A stretch of 64,000 bases of DNA, taken from the NCBI GenBank assembly GCA_902774395.1, contig CACYIK010000002.1, positions 124,001 to 188,000 of the forward strand, in the 5' to 3' direction. Positions 1 to 9,196 of the stretch are shown here, in pieces. Numbering within the stretch: the first letter of the stretch is position 1; every line of letters starts with the position of its first letter. A program made the translations under genes and the position numbers. The notes below the pieces were generated by a model. The model was not told where the DNA came from, searched no databases, and worked only from the letters and a program-made list of their open reading frames with translations. The DNA is from an uncultured Bacteroidota bacterium (GTDB lineage: Bacteria > Bacteroidota > Bacteroidia > Bacteroidales > P3).

Positions 1-1625
1 GAGGAGGCGACAGTGTTTTCGCCCACTCGTCGGAAGTTATCGCAACGAGCATCAAGACCTCGATGCCGCAGCTGAATATCGACCGGCTCTATGCAGACGC
101 TTATCAGCAGGAGTCGGGCACGATAGGTTCCTACTATCCTGACCTGAACAACGCGTTGCGGCGGCGGATAAACTACGGCTGCCTACTTTTGAACTACATC
201 GGGCATGGATCGATGACATATATCGGCACGGAACGCTTCATCGAGCTGTCGGACATTGCGAGATACAGCAATGAGGACCGCCTGCCGCTGATGGTAACGA
301 GCACCTGTTCGTATGGCCGCTACGACGAGACTGAGGGCATTTGCGGAGCTGAGGCCTTCGTTTTGGCCCGTGGAGGTGCGATAGGAGTGATTAGTGCGTC
401 GCGCCCCATCAGCCATGTGGAGCGATTCAACAAGGATGTGGTGATGTATGCTTTGGAGGAAACTAACACCATCGGCGATGCACTGCGGAAAGCAAAGAAC
501 CGCACGGCGGTGTCGCCGTGCATCAACCTGATTGGTGACCCAGCACTGCGCCTGAGCCGACCGACAAACCGAGTGAGGGTGACAGAAATCAATGGGGAAC
601 CGGTAGAGGGAATAGATAGTCTAAAAGCCGAGGTACTGTCGCGAGTGACGGTGAGAGGTGAGATTGTGGACGGGAGCGGAGCGCTAGTAAGCGACTTCGA
701 CGGCACAGTTTATCCTGTGGTTTACGACCGGGAGATGCAATCGACGACGCTGGCGAACGACAATCCCGGTACAGAGGTAAGTTTCTGGCAACAGAAGACG
801 GTACTTTACCGCGGTAGCCACGAGGTGGTAGGCGGACAATTCGAGTACAGCTTCATTGTACCGAGAGATGTGTCATATCGCTATGACTACTGCAAGCTGA
901 GCCACTATGCGAAGTCGGCCACAGAGCATGCCTCGGGCAGCTTCCAGAGTTTGATGCTAGGCGGCCTGTGCGACTCGACGTGGTCAGCGGGAGCGCCGGA
1001 GGTAACACTCTACATGGGAGACACCAACTTTCACAGTGGTGGACTGACAGGCCCCTCTCCCACCCTGCTGGCATTCTTTTCGGACTCGGCAGGAATCAAT
1101 GTAGGAACAGGTCTCGGACACGACATCACGGCGGTGCTGGACGACAATGCCAACAGCCTTATCGTGCTGAACGACCTATACGAGCAGGATATCGCGGACA
1201 GCCGTCGAGGAAGTGTGAAGTACAAGTTGGAAGATTTAACCCCCGGACGGCACACTGTGACGGTAAAGGCTTGGAATATCTTCGGGGTGTCGAGTTCATC
1301 GACAGTGAGTTTCGTGGTGCGGAGCAGCGACACATTGGCATTCTCGAGACTGACCTGCGCGCCGAACCCCGCCACCTCCGTGGCTGAGTTCTCGCTGCGC
1401 GTCAACGATCCCCAAGCCGTTGCCTCAGCCGAACTGCAAATATACAACACCTATGGGCAAATGGTACTCCGCCACACGCCCAATATCTCGACCGACGGAT
1501 TCATTGTAGGACCTGTGCGCTGGGATGTCGCCAACGTCCCCCCCGGACTCTATCTGGCACGCATGGTGGTGACCGACAACAACGGCGAGACTCGACAAAT
1601 AACCACCAAATGCATCGTACGCTGA
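1..1625 (+). CDS. porU: Type IX secretion sortase PorU, 3' part
   Basis: The reading frame is open from base 3 and the 5' end lies outside the window, so only the C-terminal part is seen. PorU is the C25 (gingipain-like) cysteine peptidase of the type IX secretion system; it removes the C-terminal signal of cargo at the cell surface and attaches cargo to A-LPS. Visible features are the catalytic-His motif NYIGHGS (codons near 190-210) and the catalytic-Cys motif TSTCSYGRYDE (Cys codon at 306-308), each after a hydrophobic strand. The protein ends in its own sorting-type domain, starting at CAPNPATS and containing the usual LQIYNTYGQ and GLYLARM strands. porV follows at once, the usual order in Bacteroidetes. 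The identification is firm. Confidence 0.93.
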   Translation, partial: GGDSVFAHSSEVIATSIKTSMPQLNIDRLYADAYQQESGTIGSYYPDLNNALRRRINYGCLLLNYIGHGSMTYIGTERFIELSDIARYSNEDRLPLMVTSTCSYGRYDETEGICGAEAFVLARGGAIGVISASRPISHVERFNKDVVMYALEETNTIGDALRKAKNRTAVSPCINLIGDPALRLSRPTNRVRVTEINGEPVEGIDSLKAEVLSRVTVRGEIVDGSGALVSDFDGTVYPVVYDREMQSTTLANDNPGTEVSFWQQKTVLYRGSHEVVGGQFEYSFIVPRDVSYRYDYCKLSHYAKSATEHASGSFQSLMLGGLCDSTWSAGAPEVTLYMGDTNFHSGGLTGPSPTLLAFFSDSAGINVGTGLGHDITAVLDDNANSLIVLNDLYEQDIADSRRGSVKYKLEDLTPGRHTVTVKAWNIFGVSSSSTVSFVVRSSDTLAFSRLTCAPNPATSVAEFSLRVNDPQAVASAELQIYNTYGQMVLRHTPNISTDGFIVGPVRWDVANVPPGLYLARMVVTDNNGETRQITTKCIVR

Positions 1626-1702
1626 CACAATAAAAATTATTTCCCCGCGTTATGGGAAAAAGATTTTCTTAGAACGATAGATTATATAGAAAAAATAGAT
1701 TG

Positions 1703-2890
1703 ATGAAGAAACTCACTTTTCTGATGTTACTTGCCGCCTTGGGCAGCACCCTCAGCGCCCAGTCCTCCTGGATTGGACAGGACGCCTCGAACAAGAACTA
1801 TATCTCCACCGGTATGCCCATCCTCCTCATCGCCCCCGATGCCGTGTCGGCAGCCATGGGCGACGCCGGCGTAGCCTCGACGCCCGACGCCTACTCGGCT
1901 CACTGGAACAACGCCAAGTTTGCTTTCATCGATGGTAACATCGGGCTGAGCACCACCTACACTCCCTGGCTGCGCAAACTGAACGTGGGTGACATGAATC
2001 TGTTCTATCTTGGAGGTTACTACCGCATCAACGACCGTAGCACGGCGGCAATGAGCCTCACCTACTTCACCCTCGGCGACATCGACATGACGGACATCGA
2101 CGGACAGAAAATCAACACCTTGCACCCCAACGAGTTTGCTATCGATGCCACCTATGCGCTGAAGGTCAGCGACCACCTTGCCTTGGGTGCCACGGGACGC
2201 TACATGCGTTCAGACCTCACCAACGGCCAGACCATCAGCGATGGTAGCGGCAACACCGCCACACAGGCCGCAAACTCGCTGGCCGCCGACATCGGACTGT
2301 ATTTCACCGACAGCATCGACGAGGTACAGAGCTATGCCCTCGGTGCCTTCATCTCGAACCTCGGCGCCAAGTTGTCATACTCGAATGACGACAACGACAA
2401 GGAATTCCTGCCTGCGAACCTTCGTCTGGGCGGACGCTATACGAACAAATTGGACAGCTATAACAAGATTTCGGTGCTGCTGGACTTCAACAAACTGCTG
2501 GTCCCCACCCCACCCTACACGAAGGACGGGGTAACCTACCCTTCACGTTATGCTTCGAACTATACGGAGTACAACAACATCGGTGTGATTGCAGGAGCGC
2601 TGCAGTCGTTCAACGACGCCCCCGGCGGTTTCGAGGAGGAGATGCAGGAGATACAAATCTCGGCTGGCGCAGAGTACTGGTATGCAGAGACCTTTGCCTT
2701 CCGTGCGGGATACTTCTATGAACATGCCAACAAGGGCGGTCGCCAATACGCCACGGTGGGTTTCGGAATTCGCTACAGCCAGTTCTCCGGAGACTTCGCC
2801 TACCTTATCCCCACCACGACGGTCTCCACGAATTCGCTGGCCAACACCATCCGCATCTCCATCGGCTGGGATATGAAGCCGAGTAAGTGA
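1703..2890 (+). CDS. porV: Type IX secretion outer-membrane protein PorV
   Basis: PorV is a 14-stranded FadL-like outer-membrane beta-barrel that shuttles cargo from the SprA translocon to the PorU sortase. I take ATG at 1703, which gives MKKLTFLMLLAALGSTLSAQ, a clean signal peptide; a TTG one codon upstream is less likely. After the signal come the family-typical stretches SWIGQDASNKNY, ISTGMPILLIAPDAVSAAMGD and DAYSAHWNNAKFAF, then repeated amphipathic strands to the C-terminus. It lies 77 bases after porU with no obvious terminator between, so the two are probably cotranscribed. Confidence 0.95.
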   Translation: MKKLTFLMLLAALGSTLSAQSSWIGQDASNKNYISTGMPILLIAPDAVSAAMGDAGVASTPDAYSAHWNNAKFAFIDGNIGLSTTYTPWLRKLNVGDMNLFYLGGYYRINDRSTAAMSLTYFTLGDIDMTDIDGQKINTLHPNEFAIDATYALKVSDHLALGATGRYMRSDLTNGQTISDGSGNTATQAANSLAADIGLYFTDSIDEVQSYALGAFISNLGAKLSYSNDDNDKEFLPANLRLGGRYTNKLDSYNKISVLLDFNKLLVPTPPYTKDGVTYPSRYASNYTEYNNIGVIAGALQSFNDAPGGFEEEMQEIQISAGAEYWYAETFAFRAGYFYEHANKGGRQYATVGFGIRYSQFSGDFAYLIPTTTVSTNSLANTIRISIGWDMKPSK

Positions 2891-2943
2891 TGAACGTAAA
2901 ACATAAAACGTAAAACATATCAACGTTAAACGTAAAACATCTA
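2891..2943. repeat. Heptamer repeat, AAAACGT/AAAACAT type
   Basis: The whole porV-ispF gap is built from degenerate 7-base units (ACGTAAA, ACATAAA and so on). It holds no recognisable promoter. It is one of the many short-period arrays in this window. Confidence 0.8.
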
Positions 2944-2945
2944 AG

Positions 2946-3422
2946 ATGAGGATTGGGACGGGATATGACGTGCATAGGCTCGAGGAGGGCTTGCCGCTGT
3001 GGATTGGCGGTGTGCACATCGAGCATAGCCATGGGCTGGTGGGACACAGCGACGCCGACGTGTTGTTGCACGCGATTTGCGACGCGTTGCTGGGGGCGGC
3101 AGCACTGGGCGACATAGGCAAACATTTCCCCGACACAGACCCTCAGTACAAAGGCATCAGTAGCTTGAAGTTGCTGTCGCACGTGGGCAGGTTGCTGAAG
3201 GAGCATGGATACTGTGTGGGCAACATCGACAGTACAATTGTAGCCCAGCGTCCGAAGATGGCACCGCACATTGCGCAGATGAGACAGAACATCGCCGACA
3301 CACTAGGCATCGACCTCGAGCAGGTCTCTGTAAAAGCCACCACCACCGAGCACCTCGGTTTCGAAGGCCGCGAAGAAGGCATTAGCGCACAAGCCGTAGC
3401 GCTTTTGGAAGGAGATAAGTAA
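2946..3422 (+). CDS. ispF: 2-C-methyl-D-erythritol 2,4-cyclodiphosphate synthase
   Basis: IspF converts CDP-methylerythritol 2-phosphate to the 2,4-cyclodiphosphate in the non-mevalonate isoprenoid pathway; it is a cytosolic homotrimer with zinc and Mg/Mn. At 158 residues it has the usual length. The metal ligands are in the N-terminal GYDVHRL (Asp8, His10) and in [13 protein letters not shown] (His42 region). The C-terminal [21 protein letters not shown] matches the CDP-binding loop. The start ATG directly follows the heptamer array after porV. Confidence 0.97.
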   Translation: MRIGTGYDVHRLEEGLPLWIGGVHIEHSHGLVGHSDADVLLHAICDALLGAAALGDIGKHFPDTDPQYKGISSLKLLSHVGRLLKEHGYCVGNIDSTIVAQRPKMAPHIAQMRQNIADTLGIDLEQVSVKATTTEHLGFEGREEGISAQAVALLEGDK

Positions 3423-3447
3423 AAAGTAAAAACTAAAAAGTAAAATA
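3416..3447. repeat. Heptamer repeat, AAAAAGT type
   Basis: Four to five units of AAAAAGT/AAAAACT overlap the ispF stop codon and run up to the clpS start region. Confidence 0.75.
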
Positions 3448-3453
3448 TCATAG

Positions 3454-3750
3454 TTGAAATTGGAAGAGAATAAGCCATATGTAAGTCCGCAGGAGGACAA
3501 CGAGGCCGCCGTATTAGAAGACAACGGCTGCAGTTTGGTGCTATGGAACGACGACGTTCACACTTTCGATTATGTCATCAAAGCGCTCGTCGACATCTGC
3601 CGTCACACAGCCGAACAGGCCGAACAGTGTGCCATCCTGGTCCATTGCCACGGGAAATGCACAATCAAACATGGCTCCTACTCCGACCTTCTTCCAATGC
3701 ACACCGCACTACTGAACAAGCAGCTGACCAGTGAGATTGTGGAAAGTTAA
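3454..3750 (+). CDS. clpS: ATP-dependent Clp protease adaptor ClpS
   Basis: ClpS binds N-degron substrates and delivers them to ClpAP or ClpCP. The core SLVLWNDDVHTFDYVI is the conserved NDDxxTF motif that forms the N-end-rule pocket, followed by the DICRHTAEQAEQ helix and the HCHGKC stretch. At 98 residues it has the normal size. An in-frame TAG lies just upstream and there is no ATG before the core, so translation must use TTG at 3454 or at 3460. It sits between two heptamer arrays. Confidence 0.92.
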   Translation: MKLEENKPYVSPQEDNEAAVLEDNGCSLVLWNDDVHTFDYVIKALVDICRHTAEQAEQCAILVHCHGKCTIKHGSYSDLLPMHTALLNKQLTSEIVES

Positions 3751-3812
3751 GTGATGAATGATGAATGAGGAGTGATGAATGAGGAGTGATGAGTGATGAA
3801 AGTAAATCCTGA
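3751..3812. repeat. Heptamer repeat, GATGAAT/GATGAGT type
   Basis: Seven to eight degenerate units (GTGATGA, ATGATGA, ATGAGGA) fill the clpS-nfeD gap and end in an AAACGT-type unit. Confidence 0.85.
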
Positions 3813-3820
3813 AACGTAAA

Positions 3821-4297
3821 ATGAATACTACATTATTAATTATCGTTCTTTTGCTGGGGGTCATACTGCTGACCCTGGAGATTGTGGCACTGCCTGGCGG
3901 TGTTGCGGGTGTGTTCGGCGTACTACTCCTAGGCTTCGGTGTCTGGCAAAGTTTCCTGCTCTACGGCAACGGTGTAGGAACGACCATTCTGCTGTGCTCC
4001 ATAGGACTATGTGTGTTACTGCTAGCTCTATTCATGAAGAAGAAAACATGGCAGCGCTTCAGTCTGAACGAGGAGAGTGACAGCAAGGTTAACCAGCTAG
4101 AGCCCATCGTCAAAGCGGGGACACGAGGTGTCACCATCTCGCGTCTGGCCCCCACGGGCAAAGCCCTCATCAACGGCGAGCAGATGGAGGTTCACGCCAT
4201 TAACAAGTTTATCGACCCCGACCGTCCTATCGAGGTGGTGGGTACCGAAGGCTACCGCATCGACGTGGTGGAAACCGACGACAACAGGTTCGATTGA
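3821..4297 (+). CDS. Short NfeD-like membrane protein
   Basis: This 158-residue protein begins with two or three hydrophobic segments (residues about 3-22, 26-45 and 50-68). A soluble beta-rich OB-fold domain follows (VKAGTRGVTISRLAPTGKALINGEQMEVHAI), typical of NfeD proteins without the N-terminal ClpP-like protease. Such short NfeD proteins are encoded next to flotillin homologues and act with them in membrane microdomains. A floA homologue follows 44 bases downstream, which supports the assignment. Confidence 0.85.
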   Translation: MNTTLLIIVLLLGVILLTLEIVALPGGVAGVFGVLLLGFGVWQSFLLYGNGVGTTILLCSIGLCVLLLALFMKKKTWQRFSLNEESDSKVNQLEPIVKAGTRGVTISRLAPTGKALINGEQMEVHAINKFIDPDRPIEVVGTEGYRIDVVETDDNRFD

Positions 4298-4341
4298 GTG
4301 ATGAATGATTAAGTATAATTATTAATTAAAAATACAGCCTT

Positions 4342-5337
4342 ATGCCTATCGAAACAATGATTATCATCGGAGTGTGCTTTATCGCACTGATCCTGTTCCT
4401 TTATTTGGTTCCCATCGGAATCTGGTTCCAGGCCCTTGTCTCGGGTGTCCACACCTCGCTGGTGCAGCTCATTTTCATGCGCTTCCGCAAGGTGCCTCCC
4501 ACCGTAATCATCAATAACATGATTTACGCCACAAAGGCAGGTTTGAAACTGAAGCAGAACGACCTCGAGGCGCACTATCTGGCGGGTGGCCATGTAGCCT
4601 CCGTCGTGAACGCCCTGATCAGCGCCGACAAGGCGAATATGGACCTGGACTTCAAGACAGCCACAGCCATCGACCTGGCAGGCCGCGACGTGCTGAAGGC
4701 CGTGCAGACCTCCGTCAATCCCAAAGTCATCGACACTCCCCCCGTGGCTGCTGTCGCCAAGGACGGCATCCAGCTGATAGCTAAAGCCCGTGTCACCGTG
4801 CGCACCAATATCAAGCAGCTTGTCGGCGGTGCCGGCGAGGAGACCATCCTCGCCCGCGTCGGTGAGGGTATCGTCACCTCCATCGGCTCGGCCGTGAGTC
4901 ACAAACAGGTGCTGGAGAACCCCGACAGCATCTCCAAGTTGGTCCTCACCAAGGGCCTCGATAGCGGCACAGCTTTCGAAATTCTCTCGATTGACATTGC
5001 CGACATCGATGTGGGTAAGAACATCGGCGCACAGCTGCAGATGGACCAGGCCAATGCAGACAAGAATATCGCCCAGGCCAAAGCCGAGGAGCGCCGCGCT
5101 ATGGCTGTCGCCAGCGAGCAGGAGATGAAAGCCAAAGCCCAAGAGGCCCGCGCTAAAGTCATCATGGCCGAAGCCGAAGTGCCGCTGGCCATGGCCGAAG
5201 CCTTCCGCAACGGCAACCTGGGCATCATGGACTACTATCGCATGAAGAACATCCAGGCCGACACCGACATGCGCGCCAGCATCGCCACCCCGCAGGGTGC
5301 CAACAAGGCCGCCACCAACAAACCCTTAGACAAATAA
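4342..5337 (+). CDS. floA: Flotillin-like protein FloA
   Basis: FloA is a membrane-embedded SPFH-domain scaffold of functional membrane microdomains. The N-terminal hydrophobic segment ([20 protein letters not shown]) forms the membrane hairpin. The SPFH/PHB core includes [22 protein letters not shown] and [13 protein letters not shown] long Ala/Glu/Lys-rich coiled coil follows ([21 protein letters not shown] and on), as in the family. At 331 residues it has the usual length. The upstream nfeD-like gene and the downstream DUF308 gene (3-base gap) probably form one operon with it. Confidence 0.95.
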   Translation: MPIETMIIIGVCFIALILFLYLVPIGIWFQALVSGVHTSLVQLIFMRFRKVPPTVIINNMIYATKAGLKLKQNDLEAHYLAGGHVASVVNALISADKANMDLDFKTATAIDLAGRDVLKAVQTSVNPKVIDTPPVAAVAKDGIQLIAKARVTVRTNIKQLVGGAGEETILARVGEGIVTSIGSAVSHKQVLENPDSISKLVLTKGLDSGTAFEILSIDIADIDVGKNIGAQLQMDQANADKNIAQAKAEERRAMAVASEQEMKAKAQEARAKVIMAEAEVPLAMAEAFRNGNLGIMDYYRMKNIQADTDMRASIATPQGANKAATNKPLDK

Positions 5338-5340
5338 GCC

Positions 5341-5934
5341 ATGTTCAAAAGTAGCAAAATGAGTTTCATCATTAGGGGCATCGCCTTTACCGCCCTGGCG
5401 GTATTGTGCTTCCTGTCACGCAACGAAATGATGGAGACGCTGGCGAAGATTGCCGGCATCGTGTTTGTCATCAGCGGTGTCGTCTTCTTCATCATGGGTT
5501 ATAAGAGTTTCAGCCGTGACAACGAATCGGTGCGCCTGTCGGCAGCACTGCTGATGATTATCATGGGCGGTATCGTCATCTTCCGCCCCGATATCGTCAT
5601 CGCCATTCTGGGCATCTTCGTTATCTTCGAAGGCGTAGACTTCATCCTGAGCGCCATCACCTACAACAAGGCGAAGGCGCAGGGATGGTGGATTATGCTC
5701 GTGGCAGGCCTCGCTGTGGTAGCCCTCGGCATGTGGTCCATCCTTTACACCGAGCAGGCCGCCCAGGCTATCTCGGCTACAGTAAGCATCCTCATCGGCT
5801 GCGGCTTCCTGGGCATCGGCATCAGCTGCTTCGTCGCTGTAGCTGGCATCAACGCCCTCGAGAGATACACCGAAGAGAAGAAGAAAGCCTTGGAAGACCA
5901 AGAAGAGTATGTAGAAACAGAAGTGGTGAAATAA
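5341..5934 (+). CDS. DUF308 (HdeD-like) membrane protein
   Basis: A 197-residue protein with about six hydrophobic segments, several starting with short Gly/Met-rich turns (GIVFVISGVVFFIMGY, LLMIIMGGIVIF, GIFVIFEGVDFIL, GLAVVALGMWSIL). This is the pattern of the DUF308/HdeD family, whose E. coli member is linked to acid resistance; its biochemical role is not known. A charged tail (RYTEEKKKALEDQEE) ends the protein. Its start lies 3 bases after the floA stop, so it is almost certainly coexpressed with floA and ends at the strong hairpin downstream. Confidence 0.85.
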   Translation: MFKSSKMSFIIRGIAFTALAVLCFLSRNEMMETLAKIAGIVFVISGVVFFIMGYKSFSRDNESVRLSAALLMIIMGGIVIFRPDIVIAILGIFVIFEGVDFILSAITYNKAKAQGWWIMLVAGLAVVALGMWSILYTEQAAQAISATVSILIGCGFLGIGISCFVAVAGINALERYTEEKKKALEDQEEYVETEVVK

Positions 5935-5950
5935 CCCTATCCTTTATTAT

Positions 5951-5982
5951 AAGAGAAGCCCGCCATACGGCGGGCTTCTCTT
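5951..5982. terminator. Bidirectional intrinsic terminator
   Basis: A perfect 14-bp stem (AAGAGAAGCCCGCC, loop ATAC) is followed by a T run on the plus strand and preceded by an A-rich stretch. It lies between the convergent DUF308 gene and panB. The panB stop codon (5985-5987) falls inside the plus-strand T run. Confidence 0.93.
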
Positions 5983-5984
5983 TT

Positions 5985-6803
5985 TTAGTATTGTTCCTTC
6001 TCGTTGGGGAAATCCCTGCTCTTGACGTCGTTGATGTAGTGGCGAATCGCATTGGCAATGTCCTCACCAAAGGTGCCATAGGTGCGCAGGTAGCGCGGTT
6101 TAAACTGACGTGTGATACCCAGCATGTCCTGTAACACGAGCACCTGTCCGTCGGTAGCGGCGCCGGCACCGATGCCGATGGTGGGAATCTTCAACTCTGC
6201 CGTCACCTCTCCGGCAAGTTTGGCAGGTATCTTCTCGAGCACGATGGCGAAGCAACCAGCCTCCTGAAGAATAAGAGCGTCCTTCTTGACCTGGGCGGCC
6301 TCTTCCTCCTCGGTGGCACGGACAGCATAGGTGCCAAACTTATTGATGCTCTGCGGCGTGAGTCCAAGGTGCCCCATCACAGGGATACCGGCAGACAGAA
6401 TACGCTGAATTGACTCGAGGATTTCCTCGCCACCTTCCATCTTGATGGCGTCAGCACCCGTTTCCTTCATAATGCGGATAGCAGAGGCGAGAGCCTGCTT
6501 GGAGTTGCCCTGATAGGTACCAAAAGGCATGTCGACCACGACGAGGGCACGCTTGATAGCACGGACCACAGAGGTGGCATATACTATCATCTCGTCGAGG
6601 GTGATGGGCAAGGTGGTCTTATGACCTTCCATGACATTGGCGGCGGAATCGCCGACAAGGACAACATCTATCTTGGTGCTCTCGAGAAGCGAAGCCATGG
6701 AGTAGTCGTAGGCCGTGAGCATGGCGATTTTCTCGCCATGAAGTTTCATGTTCTGCAGGACACGCGTGGTGACCTTGGTAACATCAGTTTGTAGATAAGC
6801 CAT
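5985..6803 (-). CDS. panB: Ketopantoate hydroxymethyltransferase
   Basis: PanB transfers a hydroxymethyl group from 5,10-methylenetetrahydrofolate to alpha-ketoisovalerate, the first step of pantothenate and CoA synthesis. The TIM-barrel landmarks are present: LTAYDYSMA and [13 protein letters not shown] (Mg-binding Asp), [40 protein letters not shown] strand (here [13 protein letters not shown]) and [15 protein letters not shown]. At 272 residues it has the expected length. It is last in the minus-strand run from guaB, although a repeat array separates it from the preceding gene. Confidence 0.97.
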   Translation of the reverse strand: MAYLQTDVTKVTTRVLQNMKLHGEKIAMLTAYDYSMASLLESTKIDVVLVGDSAANVMEGHKTTLPITLDEMIVYATSVVRAIKRALVVVDMPFGTYQGNSKQALASAIRIMKETGADAIKMEGGEEILESIQRILSAGIPVMGHLGLTPQSINKFGTYAVRATEEEEAAQVKKDALILQEAGCFAIVLEKIPAKLAGEVTAELKIPTIGIGAGAATDGQVLVLQDMLGITRQFKPRYLRTYGTFGEDIANAIRHYINDVKSRDFPNEKEQY

Positions 6804-6805
6804 AA

Positions 6806-6855
6806 AAAAGTGTTTAGTGTTAAGTGTTTAGTGATGAATGATGAGTGATGAGTTT
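6806..6855. repeat. Heptamer repeat between panB and the 6862 gene
   Basis: AGTGTTT/AGTGTTA units grade into GATGAAT/GATGAGT units across the gap. No promoter is recognisable in it. Confidence 0.8.
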
Positions 6856-6861
6856 ATAAAA

Positions 6862-8175
6862 TTAGTCTTCGATGATTTCGTCTGGATTACGGTTTTTCCC
6901 TTCACGTTTCTCCTTCTCTGCAGGAGTCTCCTCTTCCTGGTCAGCGACAATACGGAACATGGCACGGAGAGGTTTCTTGAGCTCATATTTCCCGTGTTTG
7001 TCAACGCGGAAGGCTACATAGTATTTCTTGCCGATGGCGAATGAGGCCGCTTCAGTGAGCGACTCCACCTCGTAGAAATAGTCGCCAATTTCCTTCTCGT
7101 TGATACGCTTACCCAGATAGATGGTGTCAAATTGACTGATGCTGACGGAGGCCTGCAGTGAGAGTTCGCCCTTACCGGGGGTACGGCGCGTAGGGAGCGC
7201 CTTGTATTCTACACCCTTTGCGGTCTTCACCTTGGCAAAAAACTTCAGTCGGGCGTCAATCTGCTCCTTGGTGACAGGGATGCGGAGGATGATATTGCTC
7301 TCCTGCGGCAGTTCGCATTCCTCAATGCCACGAGCCTGGTTGCTCGACAGCACGATATATCCTGCCTGGATAAGCAACTGTTTGGGATGGGGAATGAGAC
7401 GGTAGCGTTCAACTGTGGCCTTATAGTCGAGATGGTCGTCCACCCTGATTTCAAGGTCACCATTGCAGGAGTCTTTGGTATTCTCGATGGTGTGTACCGA
7501 ACCCTTGGGCAACATAAGGCTGGCGTAATAGCCTCGCACGGTGCTGTCCTCTGTGGGCAGGTAGCACCCTCGGGCCGCACCCAGACATTCATCAGGATTG
7601 TTGTGGAAGGTGACAAGGACAGAGTTCTTCAGCGAGACACTCTTGTTGAGCACCTTGCGGGCATCGGGCAACGTAACGATATTATATACTGCCGTGGTCA
7701 GCGGCACCTCATATCGCACCGTCTCCACGGTGTCACCATGACAGGAGCAACGGATGGGGTTAAGGGCCATGCGGATGGGAAACGGTGCATGACACCGCTT
7801 GGCGAAATAGTTCCGTACAGACTCCACACGTTTGGCGGAGAGCGCAGTGTCGGCGTCGCCATAGCCTTCCACCGACATGGTATAGTAGTTGGGATTATTC
7901 AGAGAGAAAGCGATGCGGTAGGCCGAGTCCAACAGATCGAGGTCACTGATGCCGTAGGCGGAATCGGCACCCTGGTAGGATATCAGCAGACAGAAGGTTT
8001 CGGCATTCGCCAACGCCTTCTGCATATTCTTCACAGGCTTGGAAGACGGGATATAGAGACCCGACTGGGCAGTTGCCAAATTGAAAATTGAAAAATAAAA
8101 AATGAAAATTAGGCTGACGCAAACAACTTTGCACAACCCACTGACCACTGACCGCTGACCACTGACCGCTTTCAT
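6862..8175 (-). CDS. Secreted protein with an OmpA-like stretch
   Basis: A 437-residue exported protein of unknown role. The N-terminus reads MKAVSGQRSVVSG, encoded by a GACCACT/GACCGCT heptamer repeat, and runs into a hydrophobic segment ending FNLATAQ, a likely signal-peptidase site. Residues about 95-130 (SVEGYGDADTALSAKRVESVRNYF) resemble the central helix-strand part of OmpA-family peptidoglycan-binding domains, though the usual GHTD and NxxLSxxRA residues are altered. The C-terminus is highly charged (EEETPAEKEKREGKN). The next ATG lies about 50 codons downstream, after the signal region, so the repeat-encoded start is the likely one. It sits 11 bases after moxR. Confidence 0.7.
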   Translation of the reverse strand: MKAVSGQRSVVSGLCKVVCVSLIFIFYFSIFNLATAQSGLYIPSSKPVKNMQKALANAETFCLLISYQGADSAYGISDLDLLDSAYRIAFSLNNPNYYTMSVEGYGDADTALSAKRVESVRNYFAKRCHAPFPIRMALNPIRCSCHGDTVETVRYEVPLTTAVYNIVTLPDARKVLNKSVSLKNSVLVTFHNNPDECLGAARGCYLPTEDSTVRGYYASLMLPKGSVHTIENTKDSCNGDLEIRVDDHLDYKATVERYRLIPHPKQLLIQAGYIVLSSNQARGIEECELPQESNIILRIPVTKEQIDARLKFFAKVKTAKGVEYKALPTRRTPGKGELSLQASVSISQFDTIYLGKRINEKEIGDYFYEVESLTEAASFAIGKKYYVAFRVDKHGKYELKKPLRAMFRIVADQEEETPAEKEKREGKNRNPDEIIED

Positions 8176-8186
8176 TATTTCCCTTT

Positions 8187-9155
8187 TTATTTCAACAATT
8201 CATTAATAATTTGGTCGGTGGTGACACCCTCGGCCTCTGCGTAGTAGTTGCGTACGATACGGTGGCGCAACACATTGAAAGCCACAGCACGGACATCTTC
8301 GGCATCGGGCGAGTACTTCCCATGCATGGCGGCATAGGTGCGGGCGGCCATGATGAGGTACTGTGAGGCACGAGGACCGGCACCCCAGGAGATGTAGCGG
8401 CTGATTGCCTGGCTGTCGGATTGTTTGATTGCTTGAGTATTCGGACGGGTATTTGCCACCAGTCTCACGGCGTATTCGACGACATTGTCGGCTACGGGCA
8501 TACGGCGGATGAGCTGCTGGAAGGAGAGTATCTCTTCGGCGGAGAGGACATTCTCCACCGTGGCAGTCTGCGGCACCGTGGTCTGGCGCACAATCTGCAC
8601 CTCCTCGTCAAAAGCAGGGTAATCGAGGCGGACATTGAACATAAAACGGTCGAGCTGTGCCTCGGGCAGCGGATACGTGCCCTCCTGCTCGATGGGGTTC
8701 TGCGTAGCCAGCACGAAGAAGGGGTTGGGCAACGGATAAGAAGTGCCGGCAACGGTGACACGGTGCTCCTGCATAGCCTCGAGGAGGGCGGCCTGGGTCT
8801 TCGGCGGCGTACGGTTGATTTCGTCGGCAAGAACGATGCTGGCAAAGATAGGTCCCTGCACGAACTTGAAGTTACGGTCGCGGTCTAAAATCTCACTGCC
8901 AGTGATGTCTGACGGCATCAGGTCGGGGGTGAACTGAATGCGCGAGAACGACAGTCCCAAAGCCTGTGCAAGGGTATTGACCATAAGGGTTTTGGCCAGT
9001 CCCGGAACACCGAGCAGCAGACAGTGTCCCCCGGTAAAGAGGGTGAGCAATAATGCATCGACAGCCTCCTGCTGTCCGACGATAACCTTGGCAATCTCGT
9101 CCTTGAGGAGAGTATGTTTCTCTGCAAAGAGGTCTAGTTGTTCCTTGTCGTTCAT
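8187..9155 (-). CDS. MoxR-family AAA+ ATPase
   Basis: MoxR ATPases are chaperone-like AAA+ proteins that usually act with VWA-domain partners. Walker A is GVPGLAKT, Walker B is IVLADEINRTPPKTQ, and sensor 1 is ATQNPIEQEGTYPLPEAQLDRF, all canonical; length is 322. Between the AAA core and the C-terminal lid is an odd segment (TQAIKQSDSQAI, bases 8405-8445) encoded by CAATCAAA-type repeats; a 23-base part of it occurs exactly in the amidase gene near 18770. The DUF58/VWA genes that often accompany moxR are not beside it here; its neighbours are SurA-like proteins. Confidence 0.93.
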   Translation of the reverse strand: MNDKEQLDLFAEKHTLLKDEIAKVIVGQQEAVDALLLTLFTGGHCLLLGVPGLAKTLMVNTLAQALGLSFSRIQFTPDLMPSDITGSEILDRDRNFKFVQGPIFASIVLADEINRTPPKTQAALLEAMQEHRVTVAGTSYPLPNPFFVLATQNPIEQEGTYPLPEAQLDRFMFNVRLDYPAFDEEVQIVRQTTVPQTATVENVLSAEEILSFQQLIRRMPVADNVVEYAVRLVANTRPNTQAIKQSDSQAISRYISWGAGPRASQYLIMAARTYAAMHGKYSPDAEDVRAVAFNVLRHRIVRNYYAEAEGVTTDQIINELLK

Positions 9156-9196
9156 AGAGGTTGAATTGTTAGTAGGTTGGTAAGTTTACACGTTGG

